From HGM05190 sp964394205 (GTDB taxonomy: Bacteria > Bacteroidota > Bacteroidia > Bacteroidales > Muribaculaceae): 48,777 nt of DNA. Location of the stretch: positions 1-48,777 of the forward strand of contig CAYMVS010000012.1 of NCBI GenBank assembly GCA_964394205.1, read 5' to 3'. Below, piece by piece: positions 8,561 through 15,291 of the stretch (position 1 is the stretch's first letter; the number at the start of each line of letters is the position of its first letter). Both the position numbers and the translations under genes were made by a program. The notes beneath the pieces were generated by a model that did not search any database, was not told the origin of the DNA, and worked only from the letters and a program-made list of their open reading frames with translations.

Positions 8561-9332
8561 ATTTTGACAACAGGTTGATGTTGTGCTTCTCGATGGCGCT
8601 TAACTCCGACGGCGGTACCTCGCTGCGGTAGGGGTTGTACCATGAGAAGCCGCGAAAGTAGTTGTTCAGGTCACTACTCTTAAAAGAACGGCCGTGGCGG
8701 GCATAAATTGTGTTGCGCAAAATCCTAATCTCCGATTTTGACAGACCGGCAACGTCGGCATCGGTCAGACGGGAGTAGCAGACGATGTCGCTGTAGTCGT
8801 TGGCAAATGTCACGTCTTTCACACGAGCCGAGCTCTTGATACCCTTGGTCCCTTTGCCCTCATATTTTCTGATAAACTCAATATTATAAGACTCGTTGGG
8901 GCTGAGAAACCGGGTGACATCGCTGTGGGTGGGGGCGTACCAGCTGAAGCGCGAAAAGTAACGGTCAAGATCGGCCGACTTGAACCGATAGCCATGTTTT
9001 GCAAATATCGCGTTGCGCAGCAGCCTCAGGTCGTCACCTGAAAGGCCCGTGATGTCGTCGATGGTCAGCCGGGTGTCGCTCAGCCAGTCAAAGCTTTGCA
9101 GACGGCTGTCGGGGTTGTTCAGGTCGCCGGGGTAGGCATATTGCTCGGCGATTTTCTCGGTTGTCACGTCGTCATCAATGTCGTCGCCGTCGCGCCCGGC
9201 TGATCTGACTGACTCGTTGGTGATCATAAAGTAGAGAAAGATGGCTATGATAAGCACGATAACCGTGGCGCAAACAATCGCTGTGATTATTACCGGTTTG
9301 GCTGCCGATGAGTTTCTTGATCTATTGTTCAT
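8553..9332 (-). CDS. Membrane-anchored protein with two YARHG domains
   Basis: One N-terminal membrane helix (residues about 14-37, IITAIVCATVIVLIIAIFLYF) anchors a 259-residue protein whose outer part holds two YARHG modules of about 70 residues each. Copy one contains LRLLRNAIFAKHGYRFKS and ends FSWYAPTHSDV; copy two contains IRILRNTIYARHGRSFKS and ends FSWYNPYRSEV. YARHG is an extracellular domain of unknown function named after this motif. Both copies keep the Arg-Asn, HG and SWY positions. It overlaps the M15 gene by eight bases, implying coupled expression and perhaps a shared envelope task. A peptidoglycan-binding role is only a guess. Confidence 0.85.
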   Translation of the reverse strand: MNNRSRNSSAAKPVIITAIVCATVIVLIIAIFLYFMITNESVRSAGRDGDDIDDDVTTEKIAEQYAYPGDLNNPDSRLQSFDWLSDTRLTIDDITGLSGDDLRLLRNAIFAKHGYRFKSADLDRYFSRFSWYAPTHSDVTRFLSPNESYNIEFIRKYEGKGTKGIKSSARVKDVTFANDYSDIVCYSRLTDADVAGLSKSEIRILRNTIYARHGRSFKSSDLNNYFRGFSWYNPYRSEVPPSELSAIEKHNINLLSKYE

Positions 9333-9395
9333 GGTTAAAAAATGGGGGGTGAATGTTATTGTAATATGGTATGGAAGAGCCGACGATCGGGCGGG

Positions 9396-9989
9396 TCATC
9401 TGATGAAATATATCTGGCATGGCGAGACAACGATCCATCGCTCGCCGTCGTGGCGCGCAAATCCCGGCTTGGAGACACCATAGCTCGAAGCCTCGCCGGC
9501 GGTGACATCTCCGGTGATCAGCAAAACGCTGTCAGAGCCGCCCGATGACAGCAAAGCGGCCATGTCGGTCGGCTCAAAGGTGACAACCTCGGGGTCGTCG
9601 GTTGCAGTCACGGCAAATTTTGTGTCGTTACCACGGCTGCCAAGCAGCTGCCTGAAATAGGGGTTGTCGCTGTTGACGGCATTATCAAAATAACCCGCCA
9701 CCGGCTTGACGGCACCCTCGCGGTCGCTTGCCGCCCGACGCCGGCCGGCAGCCGTCACATCGGCCATCCTGTTGGTCAGGTCGAGCAATTGCCGCGTGAG
9801 CCGCTGGCAGTCACTCTGGGCAATACCCGCCTGCATCTCCAGGGCGTCGACGCGATTTTGCAGCTCAACAATCATGCGGTCGCTCTCTTCAAACCGTTTC
9901 TTGAAAGCCCCGGCCGTGGTGGCCGCTTTGACGGCAAAGAGCAAAATCAGGAGAAATAAAATGCAAATCAGTGTGATAACCATTGTCAT
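9396..9989 (-). CDS. Membrane-anchored coiled-coil protein of unknown function
   Basis: First gene of the minus-strand operon ending at msbA. An N-terminal helix (MTMVITLICILFLLILLFAV) is followed by a heptad-like coiled coil at about residues 28-75 (RFEESDRMIVELQNRVDALEMQ) and a small C-terminal alpha/beta region with no motif I recognise. ATG at 9989 and ATG at 9983 are both possible starts. A -7 promoter element lies upstream at 10018-10025. Topology suggests a single-pass protein with a soluble C-terminus, side unknown. Its role with the YARHG and M15 partners is not evident. Confidence 0.7.
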   Translation of the reverse strand: MTMVITLICILFLLILLFAVKAATTAGAFKKRFEESDRMIVELQNRVDALEMQAGIAQSDCQRLTRQLLDLTNRMADVTAAGRRRAASDREGAVKPVAGYFDNAVNSDNPYFRQLLGSRGNDTKFAVTATDDPEVVTFEPTDMAALLSSGGSDSVLLITGDVTAGEASSYGVSKPGFARHDGERWIVVSPCQIYFIR

Positions 9990-10017
9990 TCAAAATTTAG
10001 GATAACCCCGACGCTTG

Positions 10018-10049
10018 CAAAAATAACATTTTTCACCCACTCTGCCAAG
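10018..10049 (-). promoter_or_regulatory. Promoter of the coiled-coil/YARHG/M15/msbA operon
   Basis: Read on the minus strand, TATTTTTG (10018-10025) matches TAnnTTTG, with CTTG (10046-10049) 20 bases upstream as an imperfect TTTG -33 element. The expected transcription start is about 20-25 bases before ATG 9989. Confidence 0.5.
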
Positions 10050-10094
10050 CCGCCCCCTCATTATGTCCCTATATAGGAAGCGAAATAATATAGG

Positions 10095-11444
10095 TCAGGG
10101 GTGGAGGAGGTCGGGGGAGTCGTCGGCAACGATGAGCGGCCGGTTGTCGGGGAGATCGGTGACCACCTCGATGTTTTCCATCTTTATGCCCCGGGTGTGG
10201 TTGAGCCAGAACCCCTTGGCGGGGAGGGTGCCCCACATTGTGGCCTCGGGATAGTCGGCGATTTTCTCATCGGTGGGGCGCGACATCTGGCCAATGCCGC
10301 CGGCGTGGTTGATGCTGATGTCTCTCATGAAGACATTGGTCACCGGATGGTCGGCCAGCCCGGTGATTGAGCAGCCGGTGGGGCCGGCGTGGTCGACTGT
10401 GATGTCGCTCAGGGTGATATTGTTGATTTTCCCGATGCTGTCAACCGGGTGGGCCGGCGAGTAGGGGCGGCGACGGTCGCCGAGGCGTATGAAGATGGGC
10501 GACTCGGTGCCCGATGCCTTGATCGAGCTTATCTCCACATCTTCCATCTGGCCGCCGTCGACAATCTCGAGCGAGATGGCCGATGTGCCTATGGCCCGGC
10601 CAAAGAAGATCGACGATTGGTCGGATGATGGGCTGACCTCTATGTCGTGTATCCTGATGCCTCGGAAACCGCCGTTGGTCTCGGTGCCGAGCTTGATGGC
10701 GTTGCAGTGGCTCGACACGGTGCAGTCATGGATGTGAACGTCCTCACACAGCCGTGGAGAGGTGCTTTTGAGGGTGATACCGTCGTCGTCCGAGTCGGCT
10801 GTCATGTTGCTTACCTCGACATGGTGGCAGCCGTCGAGGTCGAGCGCGTCGTTGTTGTAGTTGTTGCGGTTTTTGACGGTGATGTTGTGTATTCTCACGC
10901 TGTCACACGCCAGATAGTGCTGCATCCAACACCCTGAGTTTTTTAGCGTTATGCCGTCGAGGGTCACGTTTTTGCAACGTATTAGTCTCAGCAGGTGGGG
11001 GCGCGTGATACCCTCATCGTTCCATGTCAGTTTTGGGAACACCCGTCCACGGCCGTCAATGACCCCCTCGCCGGTGATCGAGACACCCCGGGCGTTGTCG
11101 GCATAGATGAGCTGAATGGTCGGGACATTGGTGCGCAGCGACTCAAAGTCGGTCACCATCGGTTTGTAGTCGTTGATGTCGGTGCTCCCATAGATAGTGG
11201 CGCCTTTGTCCAGATGCAGGTTCACATTGCTCCTGAGCACGAGGCTGCCGGTGGCGTAGTCGCCCGGGGGGACGAGCACTGTTCCCCCGCCCGAGGCCGA
11301 GCAGTCGTCGATGGCGCGCTGAATTGCCGATGTGCTCATGACGGTGGTGTCGCTCACCGCCCCGTAGGCGGTTATGTCGTAGGTCGTCGCCGACGCTGTC
11401 GCCGCCACTGCCACCGTCAGGGCCGACAACAATATCTGTTTCAT
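10095..11444 (-). CDS. Secreted GH28-family pectinase (polygalacturonase-like)
   Basis: A signal peptide (MKQILLSALTVAVAATASA) precedes a right-handed beta-helix protein, 449 residues. Pectate-lyase-superfamily start GAVSDTTVMSTSAIQRAIDDC is followed by beta-helix rungs, and the GH28 active-site region is recognisable: NNDALDLDGC (NTD-type motif), SDDDGITLKS (DD motif), SSHCNAIKLGTE (catalytic-region His) and FRGIRIHDIE at the RIK-type position. These enzymes hydrolyse alpha-galacturonide bonds of pectin or rhamnogalacturonan in the periplasm or at the surface. The reading frame stays open much further upstream, across pheS, but the signal peptide fixes the start at 11444 (or 11447). It stands alone, without SusC/SusD neighbours, and is divergent from pheS. 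Confidence 0.88.
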   Translation of the reverse strand: MKQILLSALTVAVAATASATTYDITAYGAVSDTTVMSTSAIQRAIDDCSASGGGTVLVPPGDYATGSLVLRSNVNLHLDKGATIYGSTDINDYKPMVTDFESLRTNVPTIQLIYADNARGVSITGEGVIDGRGRVFPKLTWNDEGITRPHLLRLIRCKNVTLDGITLKNSGCWMQHYLACDSVRIHNITVKNRNNYNNDALDLDGCHHVEVSNMTADSDDDGITLKSTSPRLCEDVHIHDCTVSSHCNAIKLGTETNGGFRGIRIHDIEVSPSSDQSSIFFGRAIGTSAISLEIVDGGQMEDVEISSIKASGTESPIFIRLGDRRRPYSPAHPVDSIGKINNITLSDITVDHAGPTGCSITGLADHPVTNVFMRDISINHAGGIGQMSRPTDEKIADYPEATMWGTLPAKGFWLNHTRGIKMENIEVVTDLPDNRPLIVADDSPDLLHP

Positions 11445-11473
11445 CATGTTTCTCTGGTGAGTGGAGTTTCCAA

Positions 11474-11507
11474 CAAAAGTAATAAAAAATTCAATGAGAT
11501 TGTCAAA
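11474..11507 (-). promoter_or_regulatory. Putative GH28 promoter
   Basis: On the minus strand TACTTTTG (11474-11481) fits the -7 consensus and a TTTG (11504-11507) lies 22 bases upstream, slightly longer than the 19-base spacing of the best promoters in this window. It shares the divergent intergenic region with the pheS start. Confidence 0.45.
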
Positions 11508-11515
11508 TTTTTTTG

Positions 11516-11523
11516 TAATTTTG
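11516..11523 (+). promoter_or_regulatory. Putative -7 element of pheS promoter
   Basis: TAATTTTG lies 24 bases before the pheS ATG and is identical to the -7 element before hpt. A -33 TTTG at the 19-base distance is not visible. Confidence 0.4.
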
Positions 11524-11547
11524 CCGTGATAAATCAACACAATCACG

Positions 11548-12567
11548 ATGTTAGACAAAATCAACGAGTTAAAAGCGCGCATAGCCGGCATCACAGCGGC
11601 CAATGAGGCCGAGGTTGAGGCCCTGCGCATCCAATATCTCAGTAAAAAAGGGGAGGTGTCACAGCTGTTTAACGATTTCCGTAACGTGGCGGCCGACCAG
11701 AAACGTGCTATGGGCCAGGCTCTGAACGAGCTCAAGACCATGGCTACCGATAGGATCAACGCCCTGCGCGAGGCGCTGTCAAATGTTGACAACATCGATG
11801 CCGACATTGACCTTACACGCACCTCTACGCGATGCCGTCAGGGCTCGCGTCACCCGCTGACGATTGTTCGCGACGAGATAACCTCCATCTTCTCCCGTCT
11901 TGGTTTCTCGGTGGCCGAGGGCCCTGAGATTGAGGATGACTGGCATGTCTTCTCCTCGCTCAACTTTGCCGAAGACCACCCCGCGCGCGATATGCAGGAC
12001 ACCTTTTTCATCGGTCATAAGCCCGACGTGCTGCTGCGCTCCCACACATCGTCGGTGCAAAGCCGCGTGATGGAGAAAACACAGCCCCCAATCCGCATCA
12101 TCTGCCCCGGCCGAGTGTACCGCAACGAGGCCATCTCGGCGCGTGCCCACTGTTTCTTCCACCAGGTTGAGGCACTCTATGTCGACGAGAATGTGTCGTT
12201 TGCCGACCTGCGCCAGACTCTGTTGTATTTTGCCCGCGAGATGTTTGGCCCCGAGACCAAAATACGCTTGCGCCCCAGCTATTTCCCGTTCACCGAGCCT
12301 TCGGCCGAGATGGATATCTCATGTAACCTCTGTGGCGGCAAGGGCTGCTCTTTCTGCAAGCACACCGGTTGGGTTGAGATACTTGGCTGTGGCATGGTTG
12401 ACCCCAATGTGCTCGAGGCTTGCGGCATCGATGCGCGCCGTTACAAGGGTTTTGCCCTCGGAATGGGCATCGAGCGTATCACCAATCTTAAATATCAGGT
12501 CAAAGACCTGCGCATGTTCTCGGAGAACGATGTCAGGTTTCTTGACGAGTTTCGCGGTGCTCGCTGA
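11548..12567 (+). CDS. pheS: Phenylalanine--tRNA ligase alpha subunit
   Basis: Alpha chain of the heterotetrameric cytosolic enzyme that charges tRNA-Phe. An N-terminal coiled coil for tRNA contact (residues 1-85) precedes the class II catalytic core: GSRHPLT, SRLGFSVAEGPEIEDD, the TSSVQSRVME strand, CPGRVYRNEAISARAHCFFHQVEAL (motif 2 region) and the C-terminal FALGMGIERITNLKY motif 3. A Cys-rich CNLCGGKGCSFCKHTG stretch near residues 258-273 lies where many bacterial PheS proteins have a CxxCxGxGCxxCKxTGW zinc-knuckle-like segment. Length (339) is normal. pheT is not adjacent. The downstream nth gene begins 15 bp after the stop. Assignment is secure. Confidence 0.96.
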   Translation: MLDKINELKARIAGITAANEAEVEALRIQYLSKKGEVSQLFNDFRNVAADQKRAMGQALNELKTMATDRINALREALSNVDNIDADIDLTRTSTRCRQGSRHPLTIVRDEITSIFSRLGFSVAEGPEIEDDWHVFSSLNFAEDHPARDMQDTFFIGHKPDVLLRSHTSSVQSRVMEKTQPPIRIICPGRVYRNEAISARAHCFFHQVEALYVDENVSFADLRQTLLYFAREMFGPETKIRLRPSYFPFTEPSAEMDISCNLCGGKGCSFCKHTGWVEILGCGMVDPNVLEACGIDARRYKGFALGMGIERITNLKYQVKDLRMFSENDVRFLDEFRGAR

Positions 12568-12582
12568 CCGCCCGTGCCCCCT

Positions 12583-13230
12583 ATGACTCTCAAGCAGCGC
12601 TATGAGGCCGTTGTCGAGCGGTTTGAGGAAACGATGCCTTCACCTCAAACCGAGCTCCACTATGCCAACCCCTATCAGCTGCTTGTCGCTGTCATCCTGT
12701 CGGCCCAATGCACCGACAAGCGTGTCAACCTCATCACCCCGGCGCTCTTTGAGGCTTTCCCGACGGCTCAGGATATGGCCGCGGCCTCGCGTGACGAGAT
12801 TTTTGAGCTGATCAAATCTTGTTCCTATCCCAACAACAAGACCCGCTCGCTCATGGGGATGGCCCGGCGGCTTGTCGACGAGTTTGACGGCCGGGTGCCC
12901 GGCGATATCGACTCGCTGATGTCGTTGCCTGGGGTAGGCCGCAAGACGGCCAACGTGGTGCTGTCGGTGGTGTTTGGTGAAAACCGCATGGCTGTCGACA
13001 CCCATGTGTTCAGAGTCAGCGAGCGCATCGGGCTGACCACCAACTCGCGGTCGCCTCTCGAAACCGAGAAAACGCTTGTCAAGCATTTTCCTCACCAGAT
13101 ACTCGGGCGCGCCCACCATTGGCTCATACTGCATGGACGCTATGTCTGCAAGGCCCGTCGTCCCGACTGCCTGAATTGCATCCTGACCGACGTGTGCCGT
13201 CATTACAATAAATCAAACGGCCATGGTTGA
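12583..13230 (+). CDS. nth: Endonuclease III (DNA glycosylase/AP lyase)
   Basis: Removes oxidised pyrimidines and nicks abasic sites in base-excision repair. The helix-hairpin-helix with catalytic lysine is LPGVGRKTANVV, the catalytic aspartate lies in AVDTHVFRVSERIGL, and the 4Fe-4S loop is CKARRPDCLNCILTDVC (C-x6-C-x2-C-x5-C). An in-frame GTG at 12574 is possible, but ATG 12583 gives the usual MTLKQRYE start. It overlaps the TRIC-family gene by eight bases, so the two are probably co-translated within a pheS-led transcript. Assignment is secure. Confidence 0.95.
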   Translation: MTLKQRYEAVVERFEETMPSPQTELHYANPYQLLVAVILSAQCTDKRVNLITPALFEAFPTAQDMAAASRDEIFELIKSCSYPNNKTRSLMGMARRLVDEFDGRVPGDIDSLMSLPGVGRKTANVVLSVVFGENRMAVDTHVFRVSERIGLTTNSRSPLETEKTLVKHFPHQILGRAHHWLILHGRYVCKARRPDCLNCILTDVCRHYNKSNGHG

Positions 13231-13903
13231 GGCAACATTTCTTTTCATAATCGAGGTCATCGGAACGGTGGCGTTTGCTATCAGTGGAATACGTCTTGCA
13301 GCCGGCAAGCATTTTGACTGGTTTGGCGCCTACACCGTCGGGCTGGTGACAGCTATCGGCGGCGGCACCGTGCGCGATGTGTTGCTCGACATCCCGGTCT
13401 TCTGGATGCAGACATGGTGGTATCTCGCTGTCACGGGCCTTGCAATGGCCTTTGTCATACTCTTCCGCCGCTCATTGCTCAGGCGCACCCACACTCTCTT
13501 TATTTTTGACGCCATCGGGCTGGCGCTCTTTGTGATGATCGGCATCGAGAAGACCCTCTCAACCGGTTATCCGATGTGGGTGGCCATCATCATGGGTATG
13601 ATAACCGGTGCTTTCGGTGGGGTCGTGCGTGACATTCTCATTAACGAGGAGCCGCTGTTTTTCCGTAAGGATATCTATGCCACCGCCTGTATAGCCGGCG
13701 GTGTAGTCTACTGGATAACAGCTCTTTTAGGTGCAAATTCCTATATCGTGCAATTGTCATGTGCCGGCACGGTCATCCTGTTGCGTGTGCTGGCGGTCAA
13801 ATACTCCTGGCAGTTGCCCACCCTTAAAGACGATAACCAATATTCAGCCGCCGGCAACGACCGTGGCAGGCGAATGAGAAAACACAACTGGAGACCATGG
13901 TAA
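13223..13903 (+). CDS. TRIC/UPF0126-family membrane channel protein
   Basis: Small inner-membrane protein of the YadS/UPF0126 (trimeric intracellular cation channel-like) family, about seven helices built from two repeats. Each repeat has the Gly-rich signature: AIGGGTVRDVLL in the first and GAFGGVVRDILI in the second. Bacterial members have been linked to K+ permeation and, for some, glycine transport; which applies here is unknown. A charged C-terminal tail (residues about 200-226) runs into the GtrA gene, overlapping it by seven bases. Family call is strong, substrate open. Confidence 0.9.
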   Translation: MVEATFLFIIEVIGTVAFAISGIRLAAGKHFDWFGAYTVGLVTAIGGGTVRDVLLDIPVFWMQTWWYLAVTGLAMAFVILFRRSLLRRTHTLFIFDAIGLALFVMIGIEKTLSTGYPMWVAIIMGMITGAFGGVVRDILINEEPLFFRKDIYATACIAGGVVYWITALLGANSYIVQLSCAGTVILLRVLAVKYSWQLPTLKDDNQYSAAGNDRGRRMRKHNWRPW

Positions 13904-14325
13904 ATCTTGACAATGCGGCCGTTGGCCAGTTTATTAGATTTTTGATAGTCGGAGTGCTCAACACCCTTGTCACGCTTATTGTCATTTTTGTGTGCAAAGG
14001 CATCCTTGACATCAACGAGTGGGTCTCAAACGCCATTGGCTATGTGGCCGGCGTGATCAACTCCTTCCTGTGGAACAGGCAATGGGTGTTCCACTCGTCA
14101 AAAAACGCCGGCCGCCAGGCGATGAGATTCTGTGTCGGCTTTCTGCTGTGCTACCTGCTGCAGCTTTTTGTTTGCTGGTTTCTCACCGAGCCGATGGAGC
14201 TTGGTCAGCTTCAGTGGACCGTGCTGTCGTTCACCTTTACCGGTTATGCGGTGGCGACAGTGTTTGGCATGTGTGTCTACACCATTGCCAACTTCATCTT
14301 CAACCGCGTGGTCACCTTTAAGTAA
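13897..14325 (+). CDS. GtrA-family membrane protein
   Basis: 142 residues with four predicted membrane helices and the GtrA signature: QFIRFLIVGVLNTLVTL at the start, NAIGYVAGVINSFLWNRQWVF in the middle and ANFIFNRVVTF at the end. GtrA-like proteins are proposed flippases or accessory subunits moving polyprenyl-linked sugars across the inner membrane for glycan decoration. No dedicated glycosyltransferase lies directly next to it; upstream is the TRIC gene (overlap of seven bases), downstream a muramidase gene 31 bp away. Partner glycan is unknown. Confidence 0.9.
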   Translation: MVNLDNAAVGQFIRFLIVGVLNTLVTLIVIFVCKGILDINEWVSNAIGYVAGVINSFLWNRQWVFHSSKNAGRQAMRFCVGFLLCYLLQLFVCWFLTEPMELGQLQWTVLSFTFTGYAVATVFGMCVYTIANFIFNRVVTFK

Positions 14326-14356
14326 GGTGGTGGCGGTTTCTACCAAAATTCAAGTT

Positions 14357-15091
14357 ATGAAACGAGATTGTTTAAGGGCGGTCCTTGTCGCGATGCTGAC
14401 CGTTGTCGTGCTGACGGCCTCAATGTCGGCCCGAACGCGGCGTCACCGTCAGGCCAAGACACCCCCTGCCACCGAGGTTATTGCCGACAGTGTGCCCTCA
14501 GCCGATGAACCCACCATCCTCACTCTCACCGAGCAAGATTTTGAGGAGGTTGCCGCCGGGCTCGGTGTCGAGGTGGCCGCGATTAAGGCGGTCGTCGAGA
14601 TCGAGGCCGGACGCTCTCATCAGGGGTTTTCGGCCCCGGGAGTCCCGATTGTCAATTTTGACTACTCCATGTTCTCGCGTTTTGCGGCCAAGAAGGGTGT
14701 TAATCTGTCAAAGTACCGCCAGTCTCACCCGATGGTGTTCAATGGCGGTGGACGGCGTGGACAAAGCGGTGAGTATCAGCGTCTCCAATATGCCAAAGCG
14801 ATCCACCCCGCGGCAGCCATCGAGGGCACCTTCTGGGGTATGTTCCAGATTGGGGGCTTCAACTGGTCAAAGTGTGGCATGGAGAGCATTGAGGAGTTTG
14901 AGCGGCTTATGAGCCGCAGTGAGCGGGACCAGCTTGATCTCTTTGCCGCCTTTGTCAAGTCGACCGGCCTGCTCAAACACCTCCAGTCAAAAAACTGGAG
15001 CGCCTTTGCCCGCGGTTACAACGGTCCGAGCTATGCCTCCCGCGGCTATCACACACGTCTGGCCAACGCTTATCGCCGGCATTTGAAATAG
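14357..15091 (+). CDS. Exported N-acetylmuramidase-domain protein (DUF3380-like)
   Basis: A signal peptide (RAVLVAMLTVVVLTASMSA) precedes a short Pro/Ala linker and a catalytic domain resembling the N-acetylmuramidase family (DUF3380). Visible family features: AAIKAVVEIEAGRSHQGF, whose Glu residues fit the catalytic position, ARVPIVNFDY-like PIVNFDYSMFSR, EGTFWGMFQIGGFNW, and the C-terminal ARGYNGPSYASRGYHTRLANAY. These enzymes, best known from phage endolysins, cut the MurNAc-GlcNAc bond of peptidoglycan. ATG 14357 was chosen because it begins the signal peptide; the frame is open further upstream inside gtrA. The gene is followed by the terminator at 15121-15166. Cell-wall turnover is the likely job. 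Confidence 0.85.
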   Translation: MKRDCLRAVLVAMLTVVVLTASMSARTRRHRQAKTPPATEVIADSVPSADEPTILTLTEQDFEEVAAGLGVEVAAIKAVVEIEAGRSHQGFSAPGVPIVNFDYSMFSRFAAKKGVNLSKYRQSHPMVFNGGGRRGQSGEYQRLQYAKAIHPAAAIEGTFWGMFQIGGFNWSKCGMESIEEFERLMSRSERDQLDLFAAFVKSTGLLKHLQSKNWSAFARGYNGPSYASRGYHTRLANAYRRHLK

Positions 15092-15120
15092 AGGTGGGCA
15101 GGTTTGATGCCCGATATATA

Positions 15121-15166
15121 AAAATGGAGTCTACAAACATTAAAAAATGTTTATAGACTCCATTTT
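15121..15166. terminator. Strong bidirectional terminator
   Basis: AAAATGGAGTCTA (15121-15133) pairs perfectly with TAGACTCCATTTT (15154-15166), and an inner AAACAT/ATGTTT stem (15135-15140 with 15147-15152) lengthens the hairpin. The A/T-rich outer ends give a T-tract on both strands. It separates the pheS-led operon from the murein salvage array. Confidence 0.85.
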
Positions 15167-15202
15167 GCTGCCTGATTGATGAAAATTAATTAATCTTTTT
15201 TA

Positions 15203-15210
15203 TATTTTTG
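15203..15210 (+). promoter_or_regulatory. Putative -7 element of the murein salvage array
   Basis: TATTTTTG fits TAnnTTTG and is the only such element between the terminator and the first gene. No TTTG is present 19 bases upstream. It would give a leader of roughly 75 bases. Confidence 0.45.
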
Positions 15211-15220
15211 TGGTTGGGCT

Positions 15221-15247
15221 GACAGGCCGCGGCGTCAACGCCGTGTC
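15221..15247 (+). other. Leader hairpin before the amidase-like gene
   Basis: CGGCG (15230-15234) pairs with CGCCG (15239-15243) around a TCAA loop, and GACA (15221-15224) with TGTC (15244-15247) closes the base, leaving GGCCG bulged. It lies in the predicted 5' leader of the array. A role in mRNA stability or regulation is possible; no riboswitch class is recognised. Confidence 0.35.
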
Positions 15248-15291
15248 AAAGTCGGCAAAACACCAATCATCAATCATTTAACCTTAACTCT

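Noticed and set aside
10065..10085. Short palindrome CCTATATAGG after the GH28 gene as a terminator
   Set aside because: The stem is only A/T-rich and five pairs long, and has no T-tract.
11445..11822. N-terminal extension of the GH28 frame across pheS
   Set aside because: The extension precedes a clear signal peptide at 11444 and is antisense to pheS.
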